Assembly (NCBI GenBank): GCA_004014935.1
Contig: CP025324.1
Location: 1,302,001 to 1,366,000 of the forward strand
Source of the DNA: Saccharomycopsis malanga
Lineage: Eukaryota; Ascomycota; Saccharomycetes; Ascoideales; Saccharomycopsidaceae
Direction: 5' to 3'
DNA: 64,000 nucleotides
A program made the position numbers and the translations under genes. This document shows, one piece after another, positions 41,786-53,600 of the stretch; the stretch's first letter is position 1, and each line of letters starts with the position of its first letter. The notes under the pieces were generated by a model that saw only the letters and a list, made by a program, of their open reading frames with translations, was not told the DNA's origin and ran no database searches.

Positions 41786-41911
41786 TCATAACTTATTAAC
41801 TTAGAATTAGATATTCCTATAATAAATGAAATTATCTCAAATCACTAATTCTTACTGATTAACTGGATTTACTAATCTAAAGTGTGGCTGTTTAATAATC
41901 ATTATTATCTT

Positions 41912-42210
41912 GATAATGTTGGATAGACACTTTCGTATGTTATGATAATAATAATAATATCATATATTTCAAGCCCAGTACATATCAGTTCCGTATGTAC
42001 GCGCTATGTCTAAAGGGACTTGGTAAAGCCCTATCATGTCCTTTTGATCATAGTTGGCTCACCCATGTTCCTGTTAGGTCTTGTTTTTCTCTTCTCCGAG
42101 AGCTCTGACCACTGAGCCAAATGGCCCAGTGGTGATTGACACTTTAATATGTTAAGATTGACTGGATAATCGAACGGCTTACAATCTTATTGAACAAAGT
42201 GTACATTAAT
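41912..42210 (+). repeat. right direct repeat, interrupted by a tSINE-A
   Basis: GATAATGTTGGATAGACACT to GTATGTT (41,912-41,941) and AAGATTGACTGGATAATCGA to AAAGTGTACA (about 42,154-42,205) together match the left repeat. The A copy sits between them with its target duplication. Confidence 0.85.
41926..42153 (-). mobile_element. tSINE-A short-type copy with 16-bp target duplication
   Basis: This is a complete minus-strand copy (41,942-42,137) with head CACTGGGCCATTTGGCTCAG, CTCTCGGAGAAGAGAAAAAC, the body and the 3' module with ATTATTATTATT. The flanks are GACACTTTCGTATGTT (41,926-41,941) and GACACTTTAATATGTT (42,138-42,153), 14 of 16 identical. The left direct repeat of the group II locus shows the near-empty site. 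Confidence 0.92.
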
Positions 42211-42263
42211 CTAAAGTGTCAAAAACAAACAAAAAACAAAGGTCAAACTTACAAAAAACAAAT

Positions 42264-44620
42264 TCACCACCAAGAGTCAGGACCAAAGGTTTGACCGTCT
42301 TGTAAGGTATAGTACGGCTTGGATTTCCAGTCCAAAGTATGCTTATAAACAGTGTTGCCCCACCAGGAGAGTTTTGCGCCAGGATAAGTTACGCAGAGGA
42401 AGATGATGACTGCGGCAACGGCGACGCCAGCTTCGACGGCAGCACCCAAAACAAAGTTGTATTTGGCATGCCAGAGAGGCCATCTGTCTCTGATAAACTT
42501 GTTGAGGAAAAAGGAGGCTACAAAGTACAAACTGTAGTTGTAGACGGTGCTTGGAGGGATGTTGCCAGGGCCGGTGAAGAAGACAGGGGCAGAGAGTCTG
42601 CCGTACCATTTGTGGGGGTTTTTCTTCCAGAGAAGCCAGGTGAAGAACGGGACAAAGGTGCCGATGAGGAAGAACCACAAGATAGCGTTGTAACGCTGGC
42701 CGGGGGAGAACAAGTATTTGGGCAAGCTCCATATGATGGAGGCGTTGAAGATTGTTCTGCCGTTGGCGCAGACAAAGCCGTTTGGCTGGTCGGGGGAGCA
42801 AATGTCCTTGATGTTGGACCTCATCCATTCCTGGATGCCGACGTTGACGAAGGAGGCGACGATGGTGGACCAGACCTGGGCGGCAAACAAGATTCGGGGC
42901 GGGATTTTCATGTACTGGCCCAACTTCAAGTCTCTGGACAACTCCAAGCCCTGTCTCATGATGATGAAGCCGTACAACTTGAAAAGCAAGTTGGCCATGG
43001 GCTTGAGCGGCAACATGTAGCCGGCGACCAACTCGGTGATGATGTTCAAGCCAATGTGCTGGTTTGTGATGGACTCCAAGATGCCCTGGGGCACAAAGTT
43101 GACGACGGACAACAAGTAGGCGACGACCAAGGCCCAGGCGGGGAACTGTTTTTGCCAGAGACACACGCAGACAAAGGACAAGGCCAACATGGCCACGAAG
43201 ATGGCTGCGTACCACCAGTCGGGGGCCTCCTTGTATCTGTTCATGAGCCGCTTGTGGACGTCCTCGCCGCCGTGGGACGCGTCCTTCAACTTGCGCCAGA
43301 TGTCCCTGCCGTGGTAGAGATACGTGTGGGTGAAGAGGCCGATGACGGCGGCAAAGTTCAAGGCGTAGGAGAGCAAGTAGGAGAACGGCACAAACAACGG
43401 CGAGTATGCCTTGTACTTGTCGTGGTTGATGGTGTAGTCGGCGTTCAAGATCCTGGACACGTTGTACTTTTTCTGTCTGTTGTCGAAGGTGGACGTGCTG
43501 ACCATCGGCATGTACTTGGCGTCCCAGGTGTTGGTGTAGTACAAGATGGGCAACAAGACGACAAAGAAGAGAAACACCGAGCCGTAGGTGTTGGCCACGA
43601 CCCAGAACGGCGTGGCAAACACCGATCCCGACATGGCCTGCGAGATCTGGGTGTAATCGAAGGTCACCGGAAGCAAGCCGATGCCTGAGTTGACGCCAAA
43701 CAACGAGTTGACTACAAAATCGTTTCTGGTTTTCGGGCCCCAGAGCACAATGGTGAAATAGCTGAGCCCCGTGAATATAAAGCCCGGAAACCAGTACCAG
43801 ACAAACGACACCGCAAAGGCCACGATGAAAAACCTGTAGCGCGACGCCTTCCAGCCGTTGACAACAGCACTGTCCACCCTGCGGTCGTTCAAGGCGTCGA
43901 ACAACGACACTGAGATCAACGTCTGCGGCCAAATCGCCGCAGCAGGATACACAACCCACCGTCTGGTCAAGCCCGCTAGCCCATAGCCAGCCATCTGCGT
44001 CGTCAACACAAGCAAGATCATGTACCCAAAGTTCAAGTCCATGTTGTAGAAGTTGGTCTGGGCAATCAAAATGTTCATTGCATACGCCGTGGAAGACGTC
44101 AACGCTACACAGATCGTCACGAGGGCGTGCTCCTTCTTGGAAAACCCTCCCCGGGGTTCAAATCGAAAAACCTACACCGGTGGCACTTGATGTCCGGGAG
44201 CTTGCCAAACATGTGGCCTATCGGATACGCAATCACTTGCGCAACTATGAAATTGATGCTGAGCGAAGGATACCGGAGAGAGAAGAACTGGTTCACCCCG
44301 GCAAACACCACTACAAACACGGTCACGAGAAACCATGCTCTCCAATGGTTCAACCGCACCTCCTGGTCCGTCACTGGAACTACGGCCCGCACTTCTGGAT
44401 ACGGACTGTTGGACAAAATGCTCGGATTTTGCTCATACACCGTGATTTCGTCCTCCTCCGGAATCTCAATATACTTGTCCTCCAATTCATGGTTTTTCTC
44501 CGTGATTTCCCCTATGTTCTTTTCGTCTGCAAACTTGCCCGTATTCACAGACGTCACCTCTGCCAAATTCGGACTTCCATACGCCAAATCCTCACTTTTA
44601 TGCTTCCTATTGAATACCAT
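42264..44620 (-). CDS. oligopeptide (OPT-family) transporter with one frame shift
   Basis: This is a proton-coupled OPT-type transporter of the plasma membrane. Frame one runs from ATG at 44,620: acidic cytosolic N-terminus, then LNHWRAWFLVTVFVVVFAGVNQF and PIGHMFGKLPDI, up to FFDLNPGEGF. The rest, VTICVALTSSTAYAMNILIA onward (about 620 residues to 42,264), is in the -1 frame and contains all later OPT motifs: GYGLAGLTRRWVVYPAAAIW, FPGFIF, GSGIGL-type NSGIGLLPVTFD, PQGILESITNQHIGLNIITE and PPSTVYNY. The switch falls in the conserved NPG(P)F.KKEH motif. The heptamer GGGTTTT (plus-strand 44,141-44,147) sits in the exact X XXY YYZ phase for -1 slippage. Without a shift, translation ends at a nearby TGA after 167 residues. 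It may be a one-base difference, a young pseudogene or recoding. Confidence 0.85.
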
Positions 44621-44626
44621 TGTAAA

Positions 44627-44720
44627 ACTGCCATAAAATTATTTTTTCAATGATAAACTGCCATAAAATTATTTTTCCAAAGAAAATCTGCCATAAAATT
44701 ATTTTTCCAAAGAAAATCCA
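44627..44720. repeat. ~33-bp repeat in the OPT leader
   Basis: Three units contain CTGCCATAAAATTATTTTT. The array lies directly upstream of the OPT ATG (minus strand). From 44,721 to 45,779 there is no gene; ATTGTTTATTGTCCATAATT is duplicated at about 44,972-45,050. Confidence 0.85.
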
Positions 44721-45779
44721 AAATTTCAATGCCCATCCTCCCCTTTTATACATCTTTCATCCAAAACCCTCTCCAAACTGCCCCTACTAAATACTGTCTA
44801 TAGAAAATCTATGCCACTCTCCAGGCCCGCTGCATGCCTATGCATGCCTATGCATTCCAATGCACGGCCCATACTCCAAAACTGATAACGACTGCTCACA
44901 TGACCGCCGCCATACTATGGCGATACTATACTGATACTATAGTGTGGGAGTAACCAACTTGTCAGGTGAAGCGTTTATTGTCCATAATTGTACCAAATTG
45001 TGTATTGTTTATTGTCCATAATTGTAGCAAATTGTATATTGTTTATTGCCAACAAGTGTAGTGAATTGTCAGGTTACTGTTTGGACATTGTATATCCCAA
45101 TATATTCGTAAATCAAAATGCTTATCTCATCGTTGGATCGCCGTTTTGTAAAGGCTGGCCAAACTGATCAAATCCAATCTTCCTTCTTGAAACTTCAACC
45201 TTAACTCTTCTGCTTTGTTAATTAGCAATGCTATACGGCTGAAATTTTCTCCTGCTTAGCCACACTTTTTTAGCTCCGTTCACAGGGAGTCTACATCTTG
45301 CATCTTTACATTGCTACTCCGTAATACCATCGCTAGTTGCTACACTAACCCATTCCTTAACATTTCTCTACTATATCAAATACTCACAACACTTTAGTGC
45401 CCTGACTATACCTGGATCTCCCTGTCAACGGGTCGCGTCAGTACAGCCAAAAAAACATGCAATCGCACATGACTTGCTTCACAACATCCAGCCCGCCCTC
45501 TACAATTATACAAAATTTTCTAACCATACTGTCCAAAGGTACACCAAGCCACGCCCAGCCCTCCAAAAACTTGGCAATTCCCCATACCACACCACCATTA
45601 AAATCTTTTAACCAATCTTTATAAAAATAAACCTTCCACCGCCATCATGGTATATACACGTACATGATGAAATTATGCACATATCACGTGACCAATATCT
45701 TGATGATGATGATGATGATGTTCAGCTAAGGGTCATTTTATTACAAACTAATAATTCCAAAAGTCAGCATTATTTCAAA

Positions 45780-46322
45780 ATGAAGTCTTATTATTATGAT
45801 GAATCGGATCCTAGTGATTATCAACATGACCATGACTCTGGAGAAGAGGTCAGTGTGGAGCAACTTGAACAGATTGGTGTTTTGTATTACCATCTACAGA
45901 CTCAGCAACAAGTTGACCAATTAGCTAAAGATCGTAATTATAAAAATAGAGATGTTATCAAGCTTTCTAAAGATAACTTTCCCGGCGGGGAACCTGCGTT
46001 GAAACAAAAGCTTGATGCGTTCATAGAGGAACATCTTCATGAAGATGAGGAAATCCGGTATATATTAGATGGCAGTGGGTTTTTTGACGTAAGAGATGCT
46101 AATGACCGCTGGATTAGAAACAAATTGTTCAAAAACGACTTGTTAATCTTGCCAGCTGGTATTTACCATCGTTTTACTTTGGATACCGATAATAACGTAA
46201 CCGCTTTGAGACTTTTCAAAGAAGAGCCAAAATGGACTGCCTTGAGCCGGCCTGTAGAGGATAACAAGTACCGCCAGGAGTACTTGAACTCTGTAAAAGC
46301 AAACTTGACTCAGACTGTATGA
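45780..46322 (+). CDS. ADI1: acireductone dioxygenase
   Basis: This 180-residue cupin enzyme of the methionine salvage pathway oxidises acireductone to the 2-keto acid precursor of methionine plus formate (Fe form). The ARD signature EEHLHEDEEIRYILDGSGFF supplies metal ligands His85, His87 and Glu91, and PAGIYHRFTLD supplies His130. YKNRDVI, WIR and ALRLFKEEPKW are family-conserved. The start at 45,780 (MKSYYYDESD) is chosen because it aligns with yeast Adi1 length (179). An upstream in-frame Met at 45,675 adds a non-conserved acidic repeat (DDDDDD) that includes a GAT microsatellite. The enzyme is cytosolic. Confidence 0.95.
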   Translation: MKSYYYDESDPSDYQHDHDSGEEVSVEQLEQIGVLYYHLQTQQQVDQLAKDRNYKNRDVIKLSKDNFPGGEPALKQKLDAFIEEHLHEDEEIRYILDGSGFFDVRDANDRWIRNKLFKNDLLILPAGIYHRFTLDTDNNVTALRLFKEEPKWTALSRPVEDNKYRQEYLNSVKANLTQTV

Positions 46323-46349
46323 TGTCCTTAATATATGTTTGTTATTTTA

Positions 46350-46496
46350 GCAGATTGTAGTCTCAAAAAAGAGAAAAAGTCTTATATTATGCTCAAGTGC
46401 GAGATGGCTGGTCATGGTTGGGTTTTACCAAATCCCTTTAGACAGGGCCTGTATAGACAAAACTGTTATTTACTAAACTTGAAAGTTAAGATTTTC
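46350..46496 (+). mobile_element. tSINE-A, diverged, leading into a tSINE-B
   Basis: AAAAAGAGAAAAAGTC, GATGGCTGGTCATGGTTGGG, TTTTACCAAATCCCTTTAGA and TTACTAAACTTGAAAGTTAAG run straight into the B leader at 46,500. Confidence 0.6.
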
Positions 46497-47265
46497 AAAG
46501 GTATGCCTATATGCCTTACGTTTGCCAGGTGGCCAAGTTGGTTGAGGCATGCGCCACGCAGAATTGCGCGGGAAAACAAGTGTGGCGTTCCTCACTTTGG
46601 ATTTTGGTCCTCAATTCGCGCTCTTGACGTTTTGCAATAATAATTAAACGTTTTATTGGATTTAATCAATGTAATCCAAATTATTTTAATTTAAAAAAAC
46701 ATACCCCAACATTCGAGTTTTTTTCTTTATATTATATTACAATTTATAATTAAAACTAGAGTTTCGCAGAAATAATTGATATGACGGAAAATTTTCAACT
46801 CTGACAAAAAGTTGATTCTTTTAAGGCATATTCTAGAGTCTTTACAGCAACTCAATTCTTACAAAAATTATATTTACATACTCCTTGAGATCTAGAGTTT
46901 TATAACATGTACTGTGTCTTAATATTTCGCCTATATATATAATTTAATAGTGAGAAAGTATCATTCTGTTAAAAATAACACATGAGTTATTTAAAATCAT
47001 GATTTCCACCCCTCAGAGAGGTTCCCTTTACTTCATGACGTTATTTCATAGTCTTTGGATGCTTTTAGTTTTATTTGTGTTTTCTTCAGGACACTAGTTA
47101 GCTTTCATTCCATAAAAACGCGTATCTGGAAAGCTAAAAAAAAATTATTTATTAGAGGTCATCAGAAGAACTTAATAATCAAAATAATCATTATATATTG
47201 TCACTAGCATATTTAAACTTTGCCTATACATTGACTAGTTTATGGGGCTCGTATTTTGTGCCGAT
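46497..47265 (+). mobile_element. tSINE-B copy, left arm of an inverted pair
   Basis: Leader TATGCCTATATGCCTTACG, box A TGGCCAAGTTGGTTGAGGC, and a shortened hairpin loop (GCAGAATTGCGCGGGAAAAC) found only here and in the opposing copy. The body runs to about TTTATGGGGCTCG, where its 3' part is lost. Confidence 0.78.
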
Positions 47266-47329
47266 TGAGTCCAAAACATAGCAGTTTCTCATAGAGGAGC
47301 TCTGTCCAAAGAGACTTGGTGAAATTTTG

Positions 47330-48483
47330 TGGGTAAACCCCAATAATGTCCCAATAATAATAACTGGTCACCGTCTTTTTCTGAAAATTGTAGTTTTTTA
47401 CTTCAATATTATTTTAGGCTTTCAGCAATAAAACTGTTTTAATACGATTGAAATGCTATTTTGTTAAAAACTAAAACTTACCTTAAAAAATTTGGTAAAA
47501 AAAACACCCAAAGTTTATCATCAATTTGCAGTCAATATACATGGTTCATAAGAATGTAAGAAAGCAAAACAGAAACTGGAATAGCAAAAAAATAAAAAAT
47601 TAAAGTGAAAGTGACATTAAACCATTTGCAACTTTAACTTGAATAGTAATAAAATGTTTTTCAGAACGGACTCCCCTAAGCAGAGGTATAAAGCACATTA
47701 ATGAGCACGTTACGTTTTACAGAGCCCCATAAAGTGTTAAATGGCTTAGCAGAGGTTGCAATATGCTAGCTGGACAATATATAATGATTAGTATAAATTG
47801 TGCTTTCTTTTAATAAACTATAATAAACCATATCTTTTCTAGCTCTTGAGAAACGCGTTTCTTGGGAATAAGAAAATTATTTAAACCCTGAATAGAACAA
47901 AAATAAAACTAAAAGCACTCAATGACTATTGAAATATGTTAACAGATAGAAGAAGGCACTCGGATGGGTGAAGAACATAATCTTTAACAAATTAAGTGCT
48001 ATTTTCGACAAACTTATACTTGCCACTATTATATAATTCAAAAGAGCCAAATCTTAAAATTAAGTACATGGCACATAATTCTAGAATGGCAAGAGTATAG
48101 AAATAAACTTTTCGTAAGAATTGGGCTGCTGTAAAGACTCTAGAATATGCCTTAAAAGAATCAACTTTTTGTCAGAGTTGACAATTTTCCGTTATATCAA
48201 TTATTTCTGCGAAACTCTAGTAATTTTAATTATAAATTGTACTATAATATAGGGAAAAAATTCAAATGTTGGGGTATGTTTTTTTAAATCAAAATAATTT
48301 GGATTACATTGATTAAATCCAATAAAACGTTTAATTATTATTGCAAAACGTCAAGAGCGCGAATTGAGGACCAAAATCCAAAGTGAGGAACGCCACACTT
48401 GTTTTCCCGCGCAATTCTGCGTGGCGCATGCCTCAACCAACTTGGCCACCTGGCAAACGTAAGGCATATAGGCATACTTTTGA
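47330..48483 (-). mobile_element. tSINE-B copy, right arm of an inverted pair
   Basis: It has the same head variant as the left arm. The first about 225 bp differ by roughly one base between arms; after about 390 bp the bodies diverge to ordinary B-to-B levels. The body is near complete on the minus strand, ending near 47,330 at a TTATTATTATTGG tail. Confidence 0.78.
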
Positions 48484-48627
48484 AAATCTTTACTTTTCTC
48501 AGGTATATTATGGCAGATAATATGTCCATTTTTGACCAAGTGTATAAGCAGAAATTAAAGGATTATTGGGTAATCTATGACAGACACTACGTGTTGAATT
48601 TGTCTATAAGATCAGGATTGTTGTAGA

Positions 48628-48755
48628 TCATGTTCTCTCCCTTGGGCCTGTTATGTCTTTTTGCTCTACTTTGAGAGTAATATCTGCTAAAACATCCTGT
48701 CAGGTCTTCTTTGTCTACTCCGAGAGTACCACTGAGCCATTTTACCCAGGGGCTC
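48628..48755 (-). mobile_element. tSINE-A head fragment
   Basis: On the minus strand: AATGGCTCAGTGGTACTCTC, AAAGAAGACCTGACAGGATG, AGAGCAAAAAGACATAACAG. The 3' module is missing. The segment 48,756-49,327 has no recognised gene and holds the GIM4 promoter. Confidence 0.6.
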
Positions 48756-49327
48756 TTTACATGATTATGTAAAGTTATGAATCAGGCATGTTGCTTGTTT
48801 ATTTCGGTTAAACTAGAGATCTCTACAATTTGATGCAAATTTATGCTTAAATTTTCAATTATACGTAACATTTTATCAGATTTGTCAATCCTACACTTAT
48901 AAAGTTATACTAAACAATAATCAAATAGCAGACAGTAAACATAAAACTACCAAGCAAATACACATTTGTATTCTTATTCGCTATATCCTTTTCTCTCTTT
49001 TTTCCAAACGTGCCATCAAAACATACCATCAACTGTCCAATCAATAAACTAGCTCCCACTTTCATCATTTGTAGATAATCACCAATACCACATGTCAATA
49101 CACGTCTTATACCAACTTACATAAGCCCTTACTAAGCGCGCTGAGTGAAAAATATTGAGAGAGATGTGGAGGACGTATTGACGACCAAATGGTGATATAA
49201 GGCAAAAAATAAGCGAAGAAAGCCAATAATATCTCGATTTATCAGCTTGTGGCATTGGTGGCTCACTTATATTTCTTTATTTTTCATTTTATTCACAACT
49301 TTTCCGCAGATCATATAAAACATTAAC

Positions 49328-50053
49328 ATGTCGACGACATCTGTCCCTCTAACCAAAGAAGAGAAACAAAGAAGTATGCCTGAGAGCACCTGTAACTGAG
49401 GATGCTGGTTGGTTGTTCATCCAATTACAATATATACTAACAATTTTCAAGAGTTTCAGCAACAATATAATGACTTTCAAGAGACAATAAATCTGTTATC
49501 TGAAAAAGTCAGCCAGTTGAAAAGTGATTATGATGAACATTTGTATGTGTTTCAATAATTGATCTGAACAATAGGATTGATATTTTGTAAAAATAAACAA
49601 GTTACTGACAAAGCATAGGATTGTGCTAGACACTCTCAAAAAGGCACCAAAAGACCGCAAATGCTTTAGAATGGTGGGTGGTGTTCTTGTGGAAAAGACT
49701 GCTGGCGAAACAGTACCAATCTTAGAAACCAAGGCAGAAAATGTAAGTAATAATCTGGGGCTTGGCAAAAAAAGACCAACTTATGAATAACGAAACTTGT
49801 TAGGATATGGAATGATCAAATTTTTGCACATTTGCTTTTATTTTACAAGCCAGTGTTCTTTTGTTGTCAATTGTTATAATACTAACAGTTTTAGATTGTA
49901 AGCGCATTAGACACACTTTCTAAGGAATTGGTAAAAACTCACAAGGATTTTGATAAATGGAAGGTATGTATTTCACAATTGAAATTCATTTTGATTTTGG
50001 TACTAACCGTTATATAGAAAGACACTGGGGTTAAAATTGTGCGTACCGATTAA
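49328..50053 (+). CDS. GIM4: prefoldin subunit 2, five exons
   Basis: This beta-type subunit of the prefoldin (GimC) chaperone delivers nascent actin and tubulin to the cytosolic chaperonin. Exons are 49,328-49,373, 49,452-49,542, 49,619-49,742, 49,895-49,963 and 50,018-50,053, giving 121 residues. Introns (78, 76, 152 and 54 nt) start GTATGC, GTATGT, GTAAGT and GTATGT. Branch points are TACTAAC, TACTGAC, TACTAAC and TACTAAC, and the ends are AAG, TAG, TAG and TAG. All junctions keep phase. The product has the prefoldin pattern: N-terminal helix KFQQQYNDFQETINLLSEKV, hairpin core IVLDTLKKAPKDRKCFRMVG then GVLVEKTAGETVPILETKAE, and C-terminal helix LSKELVKTHKDFDKWK. RKCFRM(V/I)GG and VPILETK are Pfd2 hallmarks. 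It was assembled by eye from splice signals and is well supported. Confidence 0.93.
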
Positions 50054-50654
50054 AATGTATCTTGATATTCATTCATGCTACTGTAATTGTTTGTAAGGAT
50101 AATATAGATTTGAAGCGCTGTAAAAGACTGCTCCTATGGATATATTTTGGCAGAGTGAATTATGTAGTGAAGTTTAATAGTTGATAGTTGGTAGTAACTA
50201 GTAATTACTACCAAATGAGTCTACATTGTCATTATCTCAACTTGAAAACTTTCCATCTTGTAAAGCCTACAAAACAATCTTCTTTAAAATAAACACTCCC
50301 ATTTTCAAAATAACTCAAGCATCATTTTTATAACAAACAACTTTCTTATTGAGCATAAATAATTATTAAAATTACTTAATGGCGCACGACCTGCATGCCG
50401 AGGCGGCCCCCATGCTTCACCTGCATGACCATCGCGGACAACTTACATATTTTCTTGAAATAATGTCATTGATTGTTGTAACAACACCAATTGGACCAAT
50501 AAAAGCCGTTCACATACTCATATAAACGCATCAGATACGTCAGCAACTTTCTATTGGTCAATACCATCACATATATTATTTGGGCTCAAAGTCAACTTGC
50601 AATATAGCGCTTAATAGCGCCATTATAGCAAAATTAGCGCCACTAAGAAACGCC
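50054..50654. other. intergenic GIM4-INP51
   Basis: This is 600 bp of promoter and 3' sequence. A GC-richer island with two CTGCATG copies lies at about 50,384-50,440. No gene was seen. Confidence 0.5.
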
Positions 50655-53600
50655 ATGAGAATTCTTATCAATCAGAACCCTCGTTCAATTGCACTTGTTT
50701 CCAAGAAAAGTGCTCTTCTCATTAGAGATCCCATACCTAAATCACAAAGTGGGACCGTCGCTGGCCACCATCACCATCACCATCATCATCACAACGAAAA
50801 TGATACTAGTCAGGGCGTGAATATCAACACAACCAAACAATGCATTGTAGAGATGGTGGAGGCAGCTAAGGTTGACGAAACACAATATGTAGAGGTATCG
50901 ACGTGTTATAAGATTGACTGTTTAGGGATCCTTGGCTTGATATCTATCAATGATTACACCTTTCTTATAATCATCACCAAGGCGCTTGAGGTTGGTAGTC
51001 CTCGGCCCAAGGAGAAAATTTATCAAATTATGGACGTAGAGTTTATATGTCTCAATAGTAGTGATTATGATAATGTGTTTGAACAACAAAAGTATCAGCA
51101 TGGTAATGAGAAACATGATATCCGACCTCTGCTGGCCCACGATAAAGAAAAGGAAGAGGACGACTACGACTATCCTACAAATAGCTTGAAGAAGTTTCTT
51201 ATCAAAGGCAACTTTTATTTTTCCAATTCGTTTGATTTAACTAGTAACATGCAAAATAGAGACATTGCTCATAGTGGCGTTTATCATAGTGTTCTAAATT
51301 TGAACAAAAAGTTTTTATGGAACCGATTTTTGATAGAAGAATTGGTCAGATTCAGAGACCGTTTGAATATCAATGTTCGTAAGGCTTTTGATGAATCAAA
51401 GTTTCTATGTATAGTGATACGAGGATCTGTGCAAACCATGAATACTACAATCACCTTGGAACAACCTACTGATGAGCTCAAGGCCAGAAAGCAACAAGAT
51501 TCACTTATCACATTGATCTCTAGAATAGCTGTAGACCGATCAGGCAAAATACTTGGCCCCAGTGGGTTGGATGACGAGGGTAATGTTGCCAATTATATCG
51601 AATCAGAAGTGATTTTTTATAACGAAGATTATTGCATATCGTATACTATTATTCGAGGAAATGTTCCCATATATTTTGAGATTGATAATCAACAATCTTC
51701 TTCTTTATTGAAAAAGATACAAATCAACCGGCCTTTTGATGCCACCCAACAAGTTATGAAAAAACATTTTTACACCTTGATGAAAACATTTGGAGAAATA
51801 CATGTTATCAACGAAATCTCCTCCTCTATAGCAGTGGAAGATTTGGAGAAACATAGTAAGAAATCCAAAGGAATAGAATATGACATTTTCAAAAATTATT
51901 ATGAGCATTTCCAACAGTTGGTCAAAGATCCTTCGTATCGTAGTTTACTAAAAATGAATAATTTCAACTACACTTTGAACCAACTAGCCAAAAACCAAGT
52001 GATTATTTCTCAGGTTTTGTACATGTTGGACAACTCCATATTAAGCTTTGCTGCCCTATGTTTTGATAACACCCAACATGAGTATTTGAACAAACAGTCA
52101 GGGGTATTCAGAGTGAGTTCTTTCAATGTAATGGACAAGTGCAATGAAATGCAACATATAATTACCCAACAAGTGCTATTGTATGCTTTGAAAGAGACCT
52201 ATTCTTATATAGCTGGCACTGACTCGTCAGGAGAGAAAGTATACAAGACGTATTTCTCCAATTTAAATGATGACCTATGGACAAAATTGGGTTACCTATG
52301 GAATGGCAATAATAATACCCTCAACCGGATTTTGTCCAAGTATAATACTGAGTTGAAGCAAATCAATAAGAAAGGTAATATTATCAACAATAATTTATCC
52401 AATGATGATGACGATCTTGATATTACTAGTTATGGCGTGGACACTGCGAAAAAGAAGAATCATCTTCTCAACAGCTTCACTGATTTGACATTGTCCACCT
52501 CGAAAAAACTTTTCAACTTGTCAAATTATAAGGATTTGCTCAATGATTTGGAAAAAAGAAATAGCATTCTTTTTGTCTTTTTGGCCAAAAACAGCATTGA
52601 TTACAAAGGCAATGTAGTGAAAAAAATATCTTTGTATGATCCTATCAACGATTATGTCAATAACGAGTTAAAAAAACAATCTGCCAAGTACATGTCTGAA
52701 AAGATTATCACCATCTTTTCCGGCACATTTAATGTTAATGGGATTTGTTACGAAGGAGACTTGTCATCTTGGCTTTTTCCGAAAGATAACTATAATGACG
52801 TTATTCATGAGTCAGACACGTTGGAATTTGACAAAATGCCTGATTTGTTTTTCATAGGTCTTCAGGAGATTGTGGAGCTTACAGCAGGCCAAATGATGAA
52901 TGTTGACATCACAAATCGCAACTTTTGGGAACGCAAAATCTTGAAGGAGATCAATTCTAAAATATACAATGGCAACTCGGAGAAATATATCTTGTTATGG
53001 TCCTGTCATTTGGGCGGGCTTCTCTCTTTATTATATATCAAAAACACACAAACGGAGTTTATCACCAAGATTGAGCACAGTATGAAAAAAACAGGCCTTG
53101 GTGGGATGGCAGCTAATAAGGGAGGAATTGCAGTAAGTATGAAATATTCTTACACAAGTTTTTGTTTTGTTACTTCTCATTTTGCAGCTGGATTGAATAA
53201 TGTAGAAGAACGTCACCAGAATTACACCAGTCTAAATACCGGCTTGAGATTTACCGAAAACCCGAAAACTATCAAAGCTCATGATAATATTATATGGCTA
53301 GGCGATTTCAACTATCGTATTGAGTCCAGCAACGTGTATGTCAGAGGCAAGATTGAAGACAAGAAATCCAATGAGTTGAGCGAGTTTGATCAGTTGAATA
53401 AACAAATGCAATCAGGTGAAGCATTTCCTTATTATCAAGAGGCAGAAATCAAGTTCCAACCGACATACAAGTTTAATAATAATGAGAATACCTACGACGA
53501 ATCAGAAAAAATGAGAATACCTGCTTGGTGTGATAGAATCGTCACTCGAGGTAACAATCTCAAACAGCTCACATACGGTTCAGCTATGGATATCAAATTT

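Noticed and set aside
42339-43959. Long open frames (449 and 538 codons) overlapping the OPT transporter in other phases
   Set aside because: They are shadows of the GC-richer, strongly biased OPT coding strand; Val/Gly/Asp-rich or Arg/His/Leu-rich translations match no family.
46497-48483. DNA transposon with long terminal inverted repeats
   Set aside because: The other B copies are single, oriented units with a head and an ATT tail, so the inverted pair is two B copies, not one TIR element; no transposase was seen.
48910-49098. Minus-strand 62-codon frame with two hydrophobic segments in the GIM4 upstream region
   Set aside because: Could be a small membrane protein, but there is no recognisable family, clear promoter or splice support; too weak to call.
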